A model generated the notes under the pieces. That model was not told the DNA's origin, made no database searches, and saw only the letters and a list, made by a program, of their open reading frames with translations. A stretch of 64,000 nucleotides of DNA from Croceicoccus sp. YJ47. GTDB lineage: Bacteria; Pseudomonadota; Alphaproteobacteria; Sphingomonadales; Sphingomonadaceae. The position numbers were made by a program, and so were the translations under genes. Positions within the stretch are counted from its first letter, which is position 1, and each line of letters begins with the position of its first letter. The stretch spans positions 2,344,501 through 2,408,500 of the forward strand of contig NZ_CP067087.1 of the NCBI RefSeq assembly GCF_016745095.1, written 5' to 3'. Below, in pieces: positions 43,062 through 54,868 of the stretch.

Positions 43062-43472
43062 ATGGCCGATGCAAGGGGCGGAAACCGCCTGGCGAAACCG
43101 CGTCCGCTTTCGCCGCATCTCTCGATCTGGAAATGGGGACCGGCGATGGCCGTGTCCATCCTGCACCGCGTGTCGGGCAATGCGATGGCAACGGTCGGCC
43201 TGCTCATCCTGTTGTGGATGGTCGGCGCGATTGCCGCCGGGCCGGACGCCTATGCCGATTTCGCCGCCGTCATGGGAAGCTGGATCGGGATCATCGTGCT
43301 GATCGGCATTTCCTGGTCGTTCTTCAACCACATGGCTTCGGGCATCCGCCACCTCGTCCTCGACGTGGGTGCGGGCTACGAAGTCGATCGCAACAATCGC
43401 TGGTCCACGATTTCCATCCTGATCGGCATTCTTCTCACCGTCGCCTTCTGGGCGGTGGTGCTGCTGGCCTGA
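43062..43472 (+). CDS. sdhC: Succinate dehydrogenase cytochrome b556 subunit
   Basis: A 136-residue three-helix membrane anchor. RPLSPHLSIWKWGPAMAVS and ILHRVSGNAM are the SdhC quinone-site signature, and HMASGIRHLVLDVGAG carries the axial heme His. With SdhD it anchors complex II and passes electrons to ubiquinone. GGGGAAGA precedes the ATG at 43062. Confidence 0.95.
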   Translation: MADARGGNRLAKPRPLSPHLSIWKWGPAMAVSILHRVSGNAMATVGLLILLWMVGAIAAGPDAYADFAAVMGSWIGIIVLIGISWSFFNHMASGIRHLVLDVGAGYEVDRNNRWSTISILIGILLTVAFWAVVLLA

Positions 43473-43490
43473 CGAAAGGGGATACGAACC

Positions 43491-43871
43491 ATGGGTAACG
43501 GAACCAGGATCGGCCGCGTTCGCGGGCTCGGCTCCGCGCACGAAGGCGCGCACCACTGGCTGCTGCAACGCTTTACCGCTATCGGCAATCTCGTGCTCGT
43601 GCTCTGGCTGGTGTTCAGCCTGCTGACGCTGCCGGATTACGGCTATCTGACGATGGCCTCGTGGCTGTCCAGCCCGCTTGCGGCGACGGCGATGGTCCTG
43701 CTCATCCTCTCCACCTTCTGGCACGCGCGGCTCGGCATGCAGGTCATGATCGAGGATTACGTGCATGGCGCGAACCGTTTCGCCGCCATCGTGCTGTTGA
43801 ACCTGTTCTTTGTCGCGGGCGGTGTGTTCGGCATCGTGTCCGTGATCCGCATCGCGCTGGGAGGCGCATAA
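43491..43871 (+). CDS. sdhD: Succinate dehydrogenase hydrophobic membrane anchor
   Basis: A 126-residue three-helix protein. [20 protein letters not shown] and [18 protein letters not shown] (heme His and quinone-site Asp/Tyr) are typical SdhD features. It lies 18 bases after sdhC and 1 base before sdhA. Confidence 0.94.
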   Translation: MGNGTRIGRVRGLGSAHEGAHHWLLQRFTAIGNLVLVLWLVFSLLTLPDYGYLTMASWLSSPLAATAMVLLILSTFWHARLGMQVMIEDYVHGANRFAAIVLLNLFFVAGGVFGIVSVIRIALGGA

Positions 43872-43872
43872 G

Positions 43873-45693
43873 ATGGCCGACGCTTCGACTCAGCCCGCCT
43901 ATCAGATCATCGACCACACCTACGACACGATCGTCGTGGGTGCGGGCGGTTCCGGCCTGCGCGCCACCATGGGCAGCGCGGAAGCGGGCCTGAAGACCGC
44001 CTGCATCACCAAGGTGTTTCCGACCCGTTCGCACACCGTCGCGGCACAGGGCGGCATCGCCGCATCGCTCGGCAATAACACGCCCGATCACTGGTCGTGG
44101 CACATGTACGACACGGTGAAGGGGTCCGACTGGCTCGGCGACCAGGACGCGATCGAATATCTCGTGCGCGAGGCACCGCAGGCGGTGTACGAACTCGAAC
44201 ACGCCGGCGTGCCGTTTTCGCGCAATCCCGAAGGCACCATTTATCAGCGTCCCTTCGGCGGCCACATGCAGAACATGGGCGAAGGCCCCCCGGTGCAGCG
44301 TACCTGCGCCGCCGCCGACCGCACCGGCCACGCGATGCTCCACGCCCTTTATCAGCAATCGCTGAAATATGACGCGGACTTCTTCATCGAATATTTCGCG
44401 ATCGACCTCATCATGGTCAATGGCCAGTGCAAGGGCGTCATCGCCATGTGCATGGACGATGGCTCGATCCACCGGTTCCGCGGCCATGCGGTCGTGCTGG
44501 CGACGGGCGGCTATGGCCGGTCCTATTTCACCGCCACGTCGGCGCACACCTGCACCGGCGACGGCAATGCCATGGTGCTGCGCGCCGGCCTCCCGCTTCA
44601 GGACATGGAATTCGTGCAGTTCCACCCGACCGGCATCTACGGCGCGGGCGTGCTCATCACCGAGGGCGCGCGCGGCGAGGGCGGTTACCTCACCAATTCC
44701 GAGGGTGAGCGGTTCATGGAACGCTACGCCCCCTCGGCCAAGGATCTGGCCAGCCGCGACGTGGTGTCGCGCTCCATGGCGCTCGAAATCCGCGAAGGGC
44801 GCGGCGTCGGCGCGGAAAGCGACCATATCTTCCTGCACCTCGATCACATCGATCCCAAGGTGCTGGCCGAACGGCTTCCCGGCATTACCGAGAGCGGCAA
44901 GATCTTTGCCGGCGTCGACCTCACGCGGCAGCCTTTGCCGGTGGTGCCGACCGTCCATTACAACATGGGCGGCATCCCCACGAACTATCACGGCGAGGTG
45001 ATGACCATCGGCCCGGACGGCGACCCCGAAACCGTGGTCCCCGGCCTGTTCGCGGTGGGCGAGGCGGCCTGCGTGTCCGTCCACGGGGCGAACCGGCTCG
45101 GCTCCAACTCGCTGATCGATCTCGTGGTGTTCGGCAGCGCGACGGGCCACCGGTTGAAGGAGCTGGTGAAGCCCGGAACGTCGCATGACGGCCTGCCGTC
45201 TGACAGCGCCGATTTCGCGCTCTCGCGGCTGGACCATTTCCGCCATGCGAAGGGCGGCTCGCCCACGGCGCAGATCCGCGGCGAGATGCAGCGCACCATG
45301 TCGGGCCACGCCGCCGTGTTCCGCACGGACGAGCTGATGCAGGAAGGCAAGGCCAAGCTGGAGCAGGTCTATCGCCGGATGGAGGACATCCACGTCACCG
45401 ACCGTTCGCTCATCTGGAACAGCGACCTGATCGAGACGCTGGAGCTCGACAATCTCATCGGGCAGGCCGCCGTCACGATGCATTCCGCCGCCAATCGCAA
45501 GGAAAGCCGCGGCGCCCATGCGCACGAGGATTATCCCGATCGCGACGATGCCAACTGGATGAAGCACACCGCGGCGTGGTTCGACGGCTGGGGCGGCAAG
45601 GGCGGCGGGGTCAAGATCGACTATCGCCCGGTGCATGATTTCACGCTCACCGACGACATCAAATATATCGAACCGAAAAAGCGCGTTTATTGA
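43873..45693 (+). CDS. sdhA: Succinate dehydrogenase flavoprotein subunit
   Basis: A 606-residue flavoprotein of complex [21 protein letters not shown] binds [20 protein letters not shown] contains the His that carries covalent [24 protein letters not shown] and [18 protein letters not shown] line the substrate site. Two bases separate its ATG from sdhD. A terminator follows at once and no sdhB is present downstream. Confidence 0.96.
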   Translation: MADASTQPAYQIIDHTYDTIVVGAGGSGLRATMGSAEAGLKTACITKVFPTRSHTVAAQGGIAASLGNNTPDHWSWHMYDTVKGSDWLGDQDAIEYLVREAPQAVYELEHAGVPFSRNPEGTIYQRPFGGHMQNMGEGPPVQRTCAAADRTGHAMLHALYQQSLKYDADFFIEYFAIDLIMVNGQCKGVIAMCMDDGSIHRFRGHAVVLATGGYGRSYFTATSAHTCTGDGNAMVLRAGLPLQDMEFVQFHPTGIYGAGVLITEGARGEGGYLTNSEGERFMERYAPSAKDLASRDVVSRSMALEIREGRGVGAESDHIFLHLDHIDPKVLAERLPGITESGKIFAGVDLTRQPLPVVPTVHYNMGGIPTNYHGEVMTIGPDGDPETVVPGLFAVGEAACVSVHGANRLGSNSLIDLVVFGSATGHRLKELVKPGTSHDGLPSDSADFALSRLDHFRHAKGGSPTAQIRGEMQRTMSGHAAVFRTDELMQEGKAKLEQVYRRMEDIHVTDRSLIWNSDLIETLELDNLIGQAAVTMHSAANRKESRGAHAHEDYPDRDDANWMKHTAAWFDGWGGKGGGVKIDYRPVHDFTLTDDIKYIEPKKRVY

Positions 45694-45706
45694 TACGCCA
45701 CACGGG

Positions 45707-45735
45707 GGCCGGGGTCGCACGATCCCGGCCTTTTT
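45707..45735 (+). terminator. Intrinsic terminator of the sdh operon
   Basis: GGCCGGGGTCG and a partly matching CGATCCCGGCC arm (tip CACG) are followed by TTTTT, 14 bases after the sdhA stop. Confidence 0.85.
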
Positions 45736-45753
45736 CGTGGTGCCGGATACAGA

Positions 45754-45789
45754 GAAAGCCCGAAGCAGGTATCCCCGCTTCGGGCTTTC
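45754..45789 (-). terminator. Perfect 13-bp hairpin after the tiny minus-strand ORFs
   Basis: GAAAGCCCGAAGC and GCTTCGGGCTTTC with a 10-base loop. It starts 7 bases beyond the stop of the 23-residue minus-strand ORF. The T-tract is weak on either strand. Confidence 0.6.
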
Positions 45790-45795
45790 GCATGG

Positions 45796-45867
45796 TCAGC
45801 GAATGGAAGTGCCGCCCTTGGGTGCCTTTATCGCCTCAGACGTTCGGCGATAATGCTCCCCGGACAT
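45796..45867 (-). CDS. Tiny hydrophilic ORF, 23 residues
   Basis: From ATG 45867: 23 residues beginning MSGEHYRRTSEAIK and ending GGTSIR, rich in charged residues. AGAGG lies 7 bases upstream of the ATG. Its frame is offset from the overlapping 20-residue ORF by one base; removing one A from the AAAA run at 45867-45870 (minus strand) would fuse both into one 33-residue ORF that starts behind the very strong ribosome site. Given the other run-length indels in this window, the fused form may be the real gene. Confidence 0.4.
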   Translation of the reverse strand: MSGEHYRRTSEAIKAPKGGTSIR

Positions 45868-45898
45868 TTTCCGACCTCTGTGCTGGACCATGAGACAT
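45836..45898 (-). CDS. Tiny ORF behind an exceptional ribosome site, 20 residues
   Basis: From ATG 45898: 20 residues beginning MSHGPAQRSENVRG. AGGAGG lies 7 bases upstream inside a 15-base perfect complement of the 16S 3' end. Peptide sequence alone is not recognisable. It may be a leader peptide, the true start of a 33-residue protein (see the overlapping 23-residue ORF), or a ribosome-binding RNA with no useful peptide. Confidence 0.4.
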   Translation of the reverse strand: MSHGPAQRSENVRGALSPNV

Positions 45899-45899
45899 C

Positions 45900-45914
45900 G
45901 GATCACCTCCTTTC
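45900..45914 (-). promoter_or_regulatory. 15-nt anti-16S 3'-end ribosome binding site
   Basis: Minus strand GAAAGGAGGTGATCC is exactly complementary to the conserved 16S rRNA 3' end GGATCACCTCCTTTC. Natural sites rarely pair over more than 6-8 bases. No 16S sequence flanks it, so it is not a broken rRNA gene. Confidence 0.75.
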
Positions 45915-46201
45915 GCGACGGGATTCAGGGTTGCCGTGCGGCGCAAGGTCCCGCGTTGCCTTGCGGACGGCCGGTCCGGGGCATGCGGTGCGCAGTGCCC
46001 CTTTCCTGCGCCGCAATCTGCGTCCGCCGCGGCATTCAGGCAAGACTTGAAATCGAAAATTTCGCTGTCATTATCGGAGCCTTCGCGTGCGGCGACGGCC
46101 CATGCGACGCCCGAATTTGCGCCTCCCCGACCCATGCCGCCCATCGCCCGCCACCGGGCCGCGACACGCGCCGGATGCTTATCCCCGGCGAATCGCTGGC
46201 T
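45915..46201. other. 287-base region without a supported gene
   Basis: It lies between the tiny minus-strand gene and the stop of the lipoprotein gene. No ORF with a ribosome site or family resemblance. The lower-GC patch near 46047-46080 could hold the promoter of the tiny gene. Confidence 0.4.
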
Positions 46202-46735
46202 TTACCGGCAATCCTCGGCAACGCGGGCGATTTCGGCCCATGTCGGCATATAGAGCGTGCGTGTCCCCGGCGCCGCGACCGCAAAACGCCCGCGCGAAAA
46301 GATCATCGCGTCGATGATCGGATCGTGCGGCGCCAGCGTCGCCACCACCTGCCCATTCGCCGCAGGCTGCGCGGTGAGCATCTTCGTCTGCGAGGTGGTG
46401 GTGATCGTCATGGTCGTCGCCCGCGCATCGGGGGTCATGCGCCATAGCTTGATCTGCCGGTTGCCCGGCTCGCACGCCATCACGAAATCCGCCACGTCGG
46501 ACCCGAACAGCGCGCGGGTCGCATTGGCATCGGCGCGATAGGTCCACTCGCCCGCCGAGATCGGCGCATCGCGCCAGTCGTCCGGCACCGCGACCGGCGG
46601 CAGCGGGGCGGGAACGGGCGATGGTGCGGGCGCCGGCGTCGTCGGGGCCGGTTCGCGCACCGTCGGCGCGCAGGCGGCCAGCCCCAGCCCGGTGAGCAGC
46701 ACCGCCGCCCCCGTCATGGTCCAGCATCGGCGCAT
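46202..46735 (-). CDS. Hypothetical lipoprotein
   Basis: 177 residues from ATG 46735: signal MRRCWTMTGAAVLLTGLGLAAC with lipobox LAAC, then a Pro/Ala linker (PAPTTPAPAPSPVPAPLPP), then a domain of about 125 residues with WRDAPISAGEWTYRADANAT and MACEPGNRQIKLWRM. ATGs at 46768 and 46798 would extend the n-region. Such lipoproteins are common in sphingomonads; function unknown. It is divergent from tlyA. Confidence 0.8.
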   Translation of the reverse strand: MRRCWTMTGAAVLLTGLGLAACAPTVREPAPTTPAPAPSPVPAPLPPVAVPDDWRDAPISAGEWTYRADANATRALFGSDVADFVMACEPGNRQIKLWRMTPDARATTMTITTTSQTKMLTAQPAANGQVVATLAPHDPIIDAMIFSRGRFAVAAPGTRTLYMPTWAEIARVAEDCR

Positions 46736-46900
46736 GGCGCGCGCGGCCTGTTTCCGGCGGGTGTGCATTTCGGGCGTATCGTCATGGCTTGGCGTCATGG
46801 CGCGCTTATGCGAAGAGGACGCGCCCGGCACAAGCGGCAAACGTCGAACCGGTCCGCCCCCGCGATTTCGCGCGTCGAACATTTCGGATAGCCACGCATC

Positions 46901-47650
46901 ATGCCCGCACCTGCAAAGCCCGCCAAAACCCGCGTCGATCAATTGCTGGTCGATCGCGGCCTCGCCGAAAGCCGCACGCGGGCGCAGGCGCTCGTGATGG
47001 CGGGGCTGGTGTTTGCGGGCGAGACGAAGATCGCGAAGCCGGGACAGCAGATCCGCGCCGATGCCGCGCTCGACGTGCGCGGGCGGGACCATCCCTGGGT
47101 GTCGCGCGGGGGGATCAAGCTTGCCCACGCGCTCGAAACCTTCGCGCTCGATCCCACAGGGGCCGTTGCCATGGACATCGGCAGCTCCACCGGCGGGTTC
47201 ACCGACGTGCTGCTTCAAAATGGCGCCGCGCATGTGTTCGCGGTCGATTCGGGCACGAATCAGCTCGCATGGAAATTGCGGCAGGACGAGCGCGTCACCG
47301 TGTTGGAACAGACCAGCGCGCGCATCCTTACGCCGGATCATATCACGCAAGGCTGCAACTGGGTCGTGTGCGATGCGAGCTTCATCGGCCTGGCCAAGGT
47401 GCTGGAGGTGCCACTCGCGCTCGCCGCACCACACGCGACGCTCGTCGCGCTGATCAAGCCGCAGTTCGAAGTGGGCCGCGGCGAGGTCGGCAAGGGCGGG
47501 GTGGTGCGCGATCCCGCCCTGCACGACCGCGTCACGCAGGAGGTGCGCGAATGGCTCACCGGCATCGGCTGGAGCGTGCGCGGCCTGACGCAAAGCCCGA
47601 TCACCGGGCCGGAGGGGAATGTCGAATTCCTGATCTGGGCAGAGCGCTGA
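46901..47650 (+). CDS. tlyA: TlyA-family rRNA (cytidine-2'-O)-methyltransferase / hemolysin A family
   Basis: A 249-residue protein: S4 RNA-binding domain (RVDQLLVDRGLAESRTRAQA, residues 11-70) followed by an FtsJ-like methyltransferase domain with AMDIGSSTGGFTDVLLQNGA as the AdoMet loop and VALIKPQFEVGRGEVGKGG as the catalytic Lys region. TlyA methylates 16S and 23S rRNA ribose 2'-O positions; the old hemolysin name is historical. First of three same-strand genes. Confidence 0.92.
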   Translation: MPAPAKPAKTRVDQLLVDRGLAESRTRAQALVMAGLVFAGETKIAKPGQQIRADAALDVRGRDHPWVSRGGIKLAHALETFALDPTGAVAMDIGSSTGGFTDVLLQNGAAHVFAVDSGTNQLAWKLRQDERVTVLEQTSARILTPDHITQGCNWVVCDASFIGLAKVLEVPLALAAPHATLVALIKPQFEVGRGEVGKGGVVRDPALHDRVTQEVREWLTGIGWSVRGLTQSPITGPEGNVEFLIWAER

Positions 47651-47685
47651 GGGAACGGAGCGGCCTGCGCCTGCGTTTTGATGCC

Positions 47686-48360
47686 ATGACAGACCCGAAC
47701 CAACGCCCCGACGATCCCCACGCCCCCCGCGAAAGCGCCCCGACCACGCCGGTATCGGCGCGCGTCGGGGACCATGACGGCCGCGATGGCGACGGGGTTC
47801 ATCATGGCGGGGAGGGCGCGGAAACGGCCACCCCCGTCACGACGGATGCGGCGGAGGCGAAACCGGAGCATGTTCCTGCCCATCGGCAGAAATCGCTTCT
47901 CTGGTGGGCGCTGCTGCTCGTGCCGGCGGTGGTCGCCGCGGGGCTGGTCGTCGGGCAGCTTTCGGGGTCGGGGGAGAGCGATCCCTGGTTCGCTTCGCTG
48001 GTAAAGCCGGACATCTATCCGCCCGGCTGGCTGTTCGGCGCGGTGTGGACGATCCTTTATGCGCTGATGGGGTTTGCCCTCGCGCTGGTGGTGGCGAGCG
48101 ACCGGCGCGCGTATAAAGGCTCCGCGGTCGCGGTGTTCCTCATTCAGCTTGCGGTGAATCTGGCCTGGTCGCCGATCTTTTTCGGCGCGCATCTCATCGG
48201 GCTGGCGTTCTTCTGGATCCTGCTCATGCTGGTGCTGATCATCACGACGATGGCGATTTTTGCAAAGGTCAGCCGGCTCGCCGCCGCGCTGCTCGTGCCC
48301 TATCTCGCCTGGGTGTCGTTCGCGGCAATCCTGAACCTGCAAATCTGGCAGTTGAACTGA
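47686..48360 (+). CDS. tspO: TspO/MBR family membrane protein with acidic N-terminal extension
   Basis: A 224-residue protein: about 65 charged, probably disordered residues, then five helices of TspO type, with YPPGWLFGAVWTILYALMG and AVNLAWSPIFFGAHLIGLAF as family signatures. TspO binds porphyrins and cholesterol-like ligands; in alphaproteobacteria it modulates tetrapyrrole and stress responses. The extension is longer than usual for TspO (about 160 residues). It starts 35 bases after tlyA. Confidence 0.93.
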   Translation: MTDPNQRPDDPHAPRESAPTTPVSARVGDHDGRDGDGVHHGGEGAETATPVTTDAAEAKPEHVPAHRQKSLLWWALLLVPAVVAAGLVVGQLSGSGESDPWFASLVKPDIYPPGWLFGAVWTILYALMGFALALVVASDRRAYKGSAVAVFLIQLAVNLAWSPIFFGAHLIGLAFFWILLMLVLIITTMAIFAKVSRLAAALLVPYLAWVSFAAILNLQIWQLN

Positions 48361-48386
48361 ACGCGGAAAAGGACCACATTCGCCTC

Positions 48387-48698
48387 ATGCAAAGCGACAA
48401 CCCCCGGATCTCCGACCTCACCCGCATGATCACCGCCGCGGCCGGCACCTTTGCCGGCATGGGGCGCGAAGCGTCGGAGGCCGCGCGCGAACGTTTGAAA
48501 GAGGCGATGGGCGGGCTCGACTTCGTCAGCCGCGAGGAGTTCGAGGCGGTGAAGCAGATGGCCGCCGCTGCCCGCACGCAGAATGACGCGCTCGCCGCCC
48601 GCATCGCCAGGCTGGAGGCGAAACACGCCGGGCAGGGCGACGATACCGCGGAAAGCGACGCCACCCCCAAACAGCCCGACGATTATACCGGACTCTGA
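48387..48698 (+). CDS. ubiK: Ubiquinone biosynthesis accessory factor UbiK (BMFP domain)
   Basis: A 103-residue protein: amphipathic N-terminal helix, FVSREEFEAVKQMAAAARTQ and a coiled coil ARIARLEAKHA, as in the YqiC/UbiK family, which aids aerobic ubiquinone synthesis through UbiJ and lipids. The acidic C-terminal tail is variable. It starts 26 bases after tspO. Confidence 0.88.
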   Translation: MQSDNPRISDLTRMITAAAGTFAGMGREASEAARERLKEAMGGLDFVSREEFEAVKQMAAAARTQNDALAARIARLEAKHAGQGDDTAESDATPKQPDDYTGL

Positions 48699-48799
48699 CG
48701 CCAGCCCGCCGGTTCTGGCGCGCTGATCCGGCATACGGGCCTGTTCCTGCACGCGGGGTACAGGTCCCTCGCAATCGCATCCGTCATCGGACCGACACG

Positions 48800-48825
48800 G
48801 GAACCGGGCCACGCGTCCGGCGGTT
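48800..48825 (+). promoter_or_regulatory. EcfG-type promoter candidate
   Basis: GGAAC (48800-48804), 17-base spacer, GGTT (48822-48825), 33 bases before the ATG of the 79-residue gene. It is near the EcfG consensus; the -10 first base is G instead of C. Confidence 0.4.
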
Positions 48826-48858
48826 GATCCTTGCCCCCATGGCGAGGAAAAAATCCCG

Positions 48859-49098
48859 ATGTTTACGCAACTTAACCCGACCATTCCGGTCCACGTGCTC
48901 GGCAAGGGGCATGGTTATGCCATCGGCATGATCGACTATGGACAGGAACATAACCTGATCTGGGTCACGGCGATCGACGCGACCGGCGAGATCTGGTGCG
49001 CGCCCAATCCCTCGGTCCGCATGGATCGCAACTGGACGATGGGCCGGGCGGAAAACGCGCTGGTCGCGGAGGAGAAGGCCGCGCCCGTGATCGCCTGA
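48859..49098 (+). CDS. Conserved small hypothetical protein, 79 residues
   Basis: A soluble all-beta-looking protein (PVHVLGKGHGYAIGMIDYGQ, LIWVTAIDATGEIWCAPNPS). GAGGAAA precedes the ATG. It looks like a small single-domain protein that is often found as a stand-alone gene in sphingomonads; I do not know its function. A bidirectional terminator follows, then katE on the other strand. Confidence 0.75.
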   Translation: MFTQLNPTIPVHVLGKGHGYAIGMIDYGQEHNLIWVTAIDATGEIWCAPNPSVRMDRNWTMGRAENALVAEEKAAPVIA

Positions 49099-49123
49099 CG
49101 CGCCGGAACCATCGGGCCGAAAC

Positions 49124-49160
49124 GAAAACGGCGGACGGGATCTCTCCCGCCCGCCGTTTC
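49124..49160. terminator. Bidirectional terminator between the 79-residue gene and katE
   Basis: GAAAACGGCGGACGGGA and TCCCGCCCGCCGTTTC arms with one mismatch and a short loop, flanked by A and T tracts. Confidence 0.8.
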
Positions 49161-49180
49161 GCGTTTTCGGTGTATGAGGA

Positions 49181-51265
<2,085 letters not shown>

Positions 51266-51437
51266 GATGGGGTGCAGCCTTCTCGCTTGCGTTAACCTTA
51301 CCCGCACCCAACTGTCGGCAGGGGTAAAGGTTGCGCGGTAATTCCGCCCGTGTTCAATCGCTTCTGACGATATAAACATGTGTTGACCCGCCGCGCCGGA
51401 CTTGCCGCGCGCGCCGATCCGTTCCATCCCCCCGGCC

Positions 51438-52040
51438 ATGCATCTTCGCGCCGCCGCCATCCTCTGCGCCTCGCGCCCGCACGGCGAAACCGCGGCCATC
51501 GCCCGCGTGCTGACGCGCGACCATGGCCTCGTCGCCGGCTATGTCGCGGGGGGAGGGGCGGGTGCTGCGTCCCGTGCTCATCCCCGGCAATGCCGTTGCG
51601 GCCGACATCGCGGCCCGCGCGGCGAGCCAGCTGCCTTTCATGAAGCTGGAACTGCTGCAAAGCCGGGCGCCCTGGATGACGGAGCCGCTGCCCGCCGCGG
51701 CGATACAATGGGCGACGGCGCTCACCGCGAGCTGCCTGCCCGAACGCCATCCCTACCCGGCGGTGCACGATGCGCTCGGCCCGCTGCTCGACGCGATCTG
51801 CCATGCGCCCTCGGCGCGCGGCTGGGCGGTGGCGCTGCTGCGCTACGAAACGCTGCTCCTGCGCGAAATGGGTTATGGCGGGGCAGGGGACACCGATGGA
51901 CGGGATTGGGACGCGACGCTCGCCGCGCTGGAGGCGCAGGGCCGCACGATTGCCACGCGCCTGCTTGCGGAGCGGCGCGGCGATGTTATGGCGGCGCGCA
52001 CGCTGCTGATGGCGCGGCTCACACGGATCACGGGGGAATC

Positions 52041-52044
<4 letters not shown>
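51438..52044 (+). pseudogene. recO: DNA repair protein RecO, one frameshift
   Basis: The N-terminus [20 protein letters not shown] (OB-fold domain of RecO) begins at 51438; the frame fails at the run ggggggagggg (51548-51558), where one G is extra: YVAGG should continue [12 protein letters not shown]. The second frame then runs to 52044 with [17 protein letters not shown] and [15 protein letters not shown], typical of RecO. With one G removed it is 201 residues. Its stop overlaps the leuB ATG (ATGA). RecO loads RecA during RecFOR repair and is rarely lost, so a consensus error is suspected. Confidence 0.88.
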
Positions 52045-53096
<1,052 letters not shown>

Positions 53097-53269
53097 CCTG
53101 GCAACCGGGCGCAGGCGGCGACGGGTCCGCATGCGGATTTAACATATGGCAACGTTTTTACGGCGTCCTGCGTTGAAAGGGGGCTTGGTCGCGGATGCGG
53201 CGTCTGACCGGGTGGTTCCGCTTATTCATGATGAACGGAATCGAAAGGCCGCGATGACAGGACCCCTGG

Positions 53270-53707
53270 ATGACCCCGCCCCGCCGCATGCCACGACTGT
53301 ACGACCGCCGTCGGCCGTTCGCGTTCGCGGCGCTCGAAATCGGGGCGGTGCTGTTCACGCTGGTTTGCATGCTGGTGTCCGCGCCGCAGACCTATTCCTT
53401 TATGGTCGCATATCTGCTGGCCAATTTCATCGGCATTCTCGCGGTCACCCGGCTGCGGCTGAATCTGGCGCGGCTCGTTATGATCCTGATTTATGCGATA
53501 ATTTGCGTCGGAATCCTGTGCTCGCTGGCTTTCAAGTTCGATATGGCGATCGGCGCGCCGGATGTCCTGCTGCGCGCGTTCGTCGTGATCGTCTATGCCG
53601 CCGTAACGATGGGCTTGTTGATGAGCGCACCCGTCGCGCCATGGTGCAAATCGGGCAATCTGCCATTTTTCGACCGGTTAAAGAGCCGTTTCGACCGGTT
53701 CCGATAG
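53270..53707 (+). CDS. Uncharacterised small membrane protein, 145 residues
   Basis: It has four hydrophobic helices (ALEIGAVLFTLVCMLVSAP, FMVAYLLANFIGILAV, LVMILIYAIICVGILCSLAF, AFVVIVYAAVTMGLLM) with a basic N-terminus. AGGA lies 8 bases upstream of ATG 53270; ATG 53288 is an alternative. No family recognised. The gene lies in a stretch with lower GC than its neighbours. Confidence 0.6.
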   Translation: MTPPRRMPRLYDRRRPFAFAALEIGAVLFTLVCMLVSAPQTYSFMVAYLLANFIGILAVTRLRLNLARLVMILIYAIICVGILCSLAFKFDMAIGAPDVLLRAFVVIVYAAVTMGLLMSAPVAPWCKSGNLPFFDRLKSRFDRFR

Positions 53708-53779
53708 GCGCGCGGGGTGGCGCCGCCCCGTGCCGCCCGTCAGGCGGCGGGGCGGCGGTGCGGGGCGACGACTGGTAAC

Positions 53780-54868
53780 ATGCTCGACCTCGCGATCATT
53801 CTTCCCACGCTGAACGAGGCGGCGAATATCGCCTCGTTCATTGCGCGGCTGGCCGACGCGCTCGGCCCCGCGGGATGGGAGGTGATCGTGGTCGACGACG
53901 ACAGCGGCGACGGCACCGCCGATGCCGCGCGGATGCTCGCCCGAGAGGACATGCGCATCCGAGTGATACAGCGGATCGGCCGCCGCGGTCTCGCCAGCGC
54001 CGCGATCGAGGGGATGCTGGCGACCGCCGCGCCGTATGTCGCGGTGATGGACGCCGATCATCAGCACGACCCCGCGTTGCTACTCCCCATGCTGCGCGCG
54101 ATGGAAGGCGGCGACCTCGACCTGTGCATCGCCAGCCGGTTCGCCCCGGGCGCGAGCACGCAAGGCTGGGCCGCGCCCGAACGGGAGGCCCGCTCCCACA
54201 TCGCCAACCGCATCGCGCGCGCCATGACCGGAATCGCGGCGACCGACCCGATGAGCGGGTTCTTCATGATCCGCGCCGACCTGCTGCGCACGCTCGCCCC
54301 GCGCCTGTCGGGCATCGGGTTCAAGATCCTGCTCGACATCCTCGCCACCGCGCCTGCGCCGTTGCGGCTGCGCGAATTCCCGATGGACTTCGCGGCACGG
54401 ACCGCCGGCGAATCGAAGCTCGACCGGGCCATCGCGTTCGATTTTCTCATCGGCGTGTACGACCGCACGATCGGCAGGGTGCTGCCGACGCGCTTCGCCC
54501 TGTTCGGGACCATTGGCGCGGTGGGGGTGGCCGTGCATCTGGCGATATTGTGGTTGTTCCACAAAGGCGCGGGCACGGATTTCCTCACCGGACAGATCGC
54601 GGCCGTCACAGGGGCGCTGACCTTCAATTTCGTGCTCAACAACGCGCTGACCTACGCGGATCAACGGCTTTCGGGCGTTCGGGCGATGCTCGCGGGGTGG
54701 GCGCGTTTTGCCGGGACATGCGCGATCGGGGCCGGCGCCAATGTCGCCGTCGCCGAGGCGATGGCCGGGCGGGGGTTCCACTGGCTCACCGCGGCGCTGG
54801 CGGGGATCGTCGTCGGCTCGGTCTGGAACTTTGCGCTGTCGAGTCGCTTCGTCTGGGGACGTTTTTGA
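53780..54868 (+). CDS. GT2 glycosyltransferase fused to a GtrA-like membrane domain
   Basis: A 362-residue protein: residues 1-235 are a dolichyl-phosphate-mannose-synthase-type GT2 domain (LAIILPTLNEAANIASFI, EVIVVDDDSGDGTAD, MDADHQHDPALLLPML, KLDRAIAFDFLIG), and residues 240-362 are a GtrA domain with four helices (ALFGTIGAVGVAVHLAILWL, LTFNFVLNNALTYAD). Such fusions make and flip polyprenyl-phosphate-linked sugars for cell-wall or lipid glycosylation. A polyprenyl-sugar-using transferase (PMT type) lies two genes downstream on the other strand. Confidence 0.92.
   Translation: MLDLAIILPTLNEAANIASFIARLADALGPAGWEVIVVDDDSGDGTADAARMLAREDMRIRVIQRIGRRGLASAAIEGMLATAAPYVAVMDADHQHDPALLLPMLRAMEGGDLDLCIASRFAPGASTQGWAAPEREARSHIANRIARAMTGIAATDPMSGFFMIRADLLRTLAPRLSGIGFKILLDILATAPAPLRLREFPMDFAARTAGESKLDRAIAFDFLIGVYDRTIGRVLPTRFALFGTIGAVGVAVHLAILWLFHKGAGTDFLTGQIAAVTGALTFNFVLNNALTYADQRLSGVRAMLAGWARFAGTCAIGAGANVAVAEAMAGRGFHWLTAALAGIVVGSVWNFALSSRFVWGRF

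Noticed and set aside
45900-45914. Remnant of a 16S rRNA gene 3' end
   Set aside because: Only the 15 terminal bases match; the sequence before them is unlike the conserved helix 45 region. A ribosome binding site on the other strand explains it.
51421-51425. EcfG promoter before katE
   Set aside because: GGAAC occurs on the right strand but more than 150 bases upstream, inside the recO-coding side, with no GTT at the right distance.
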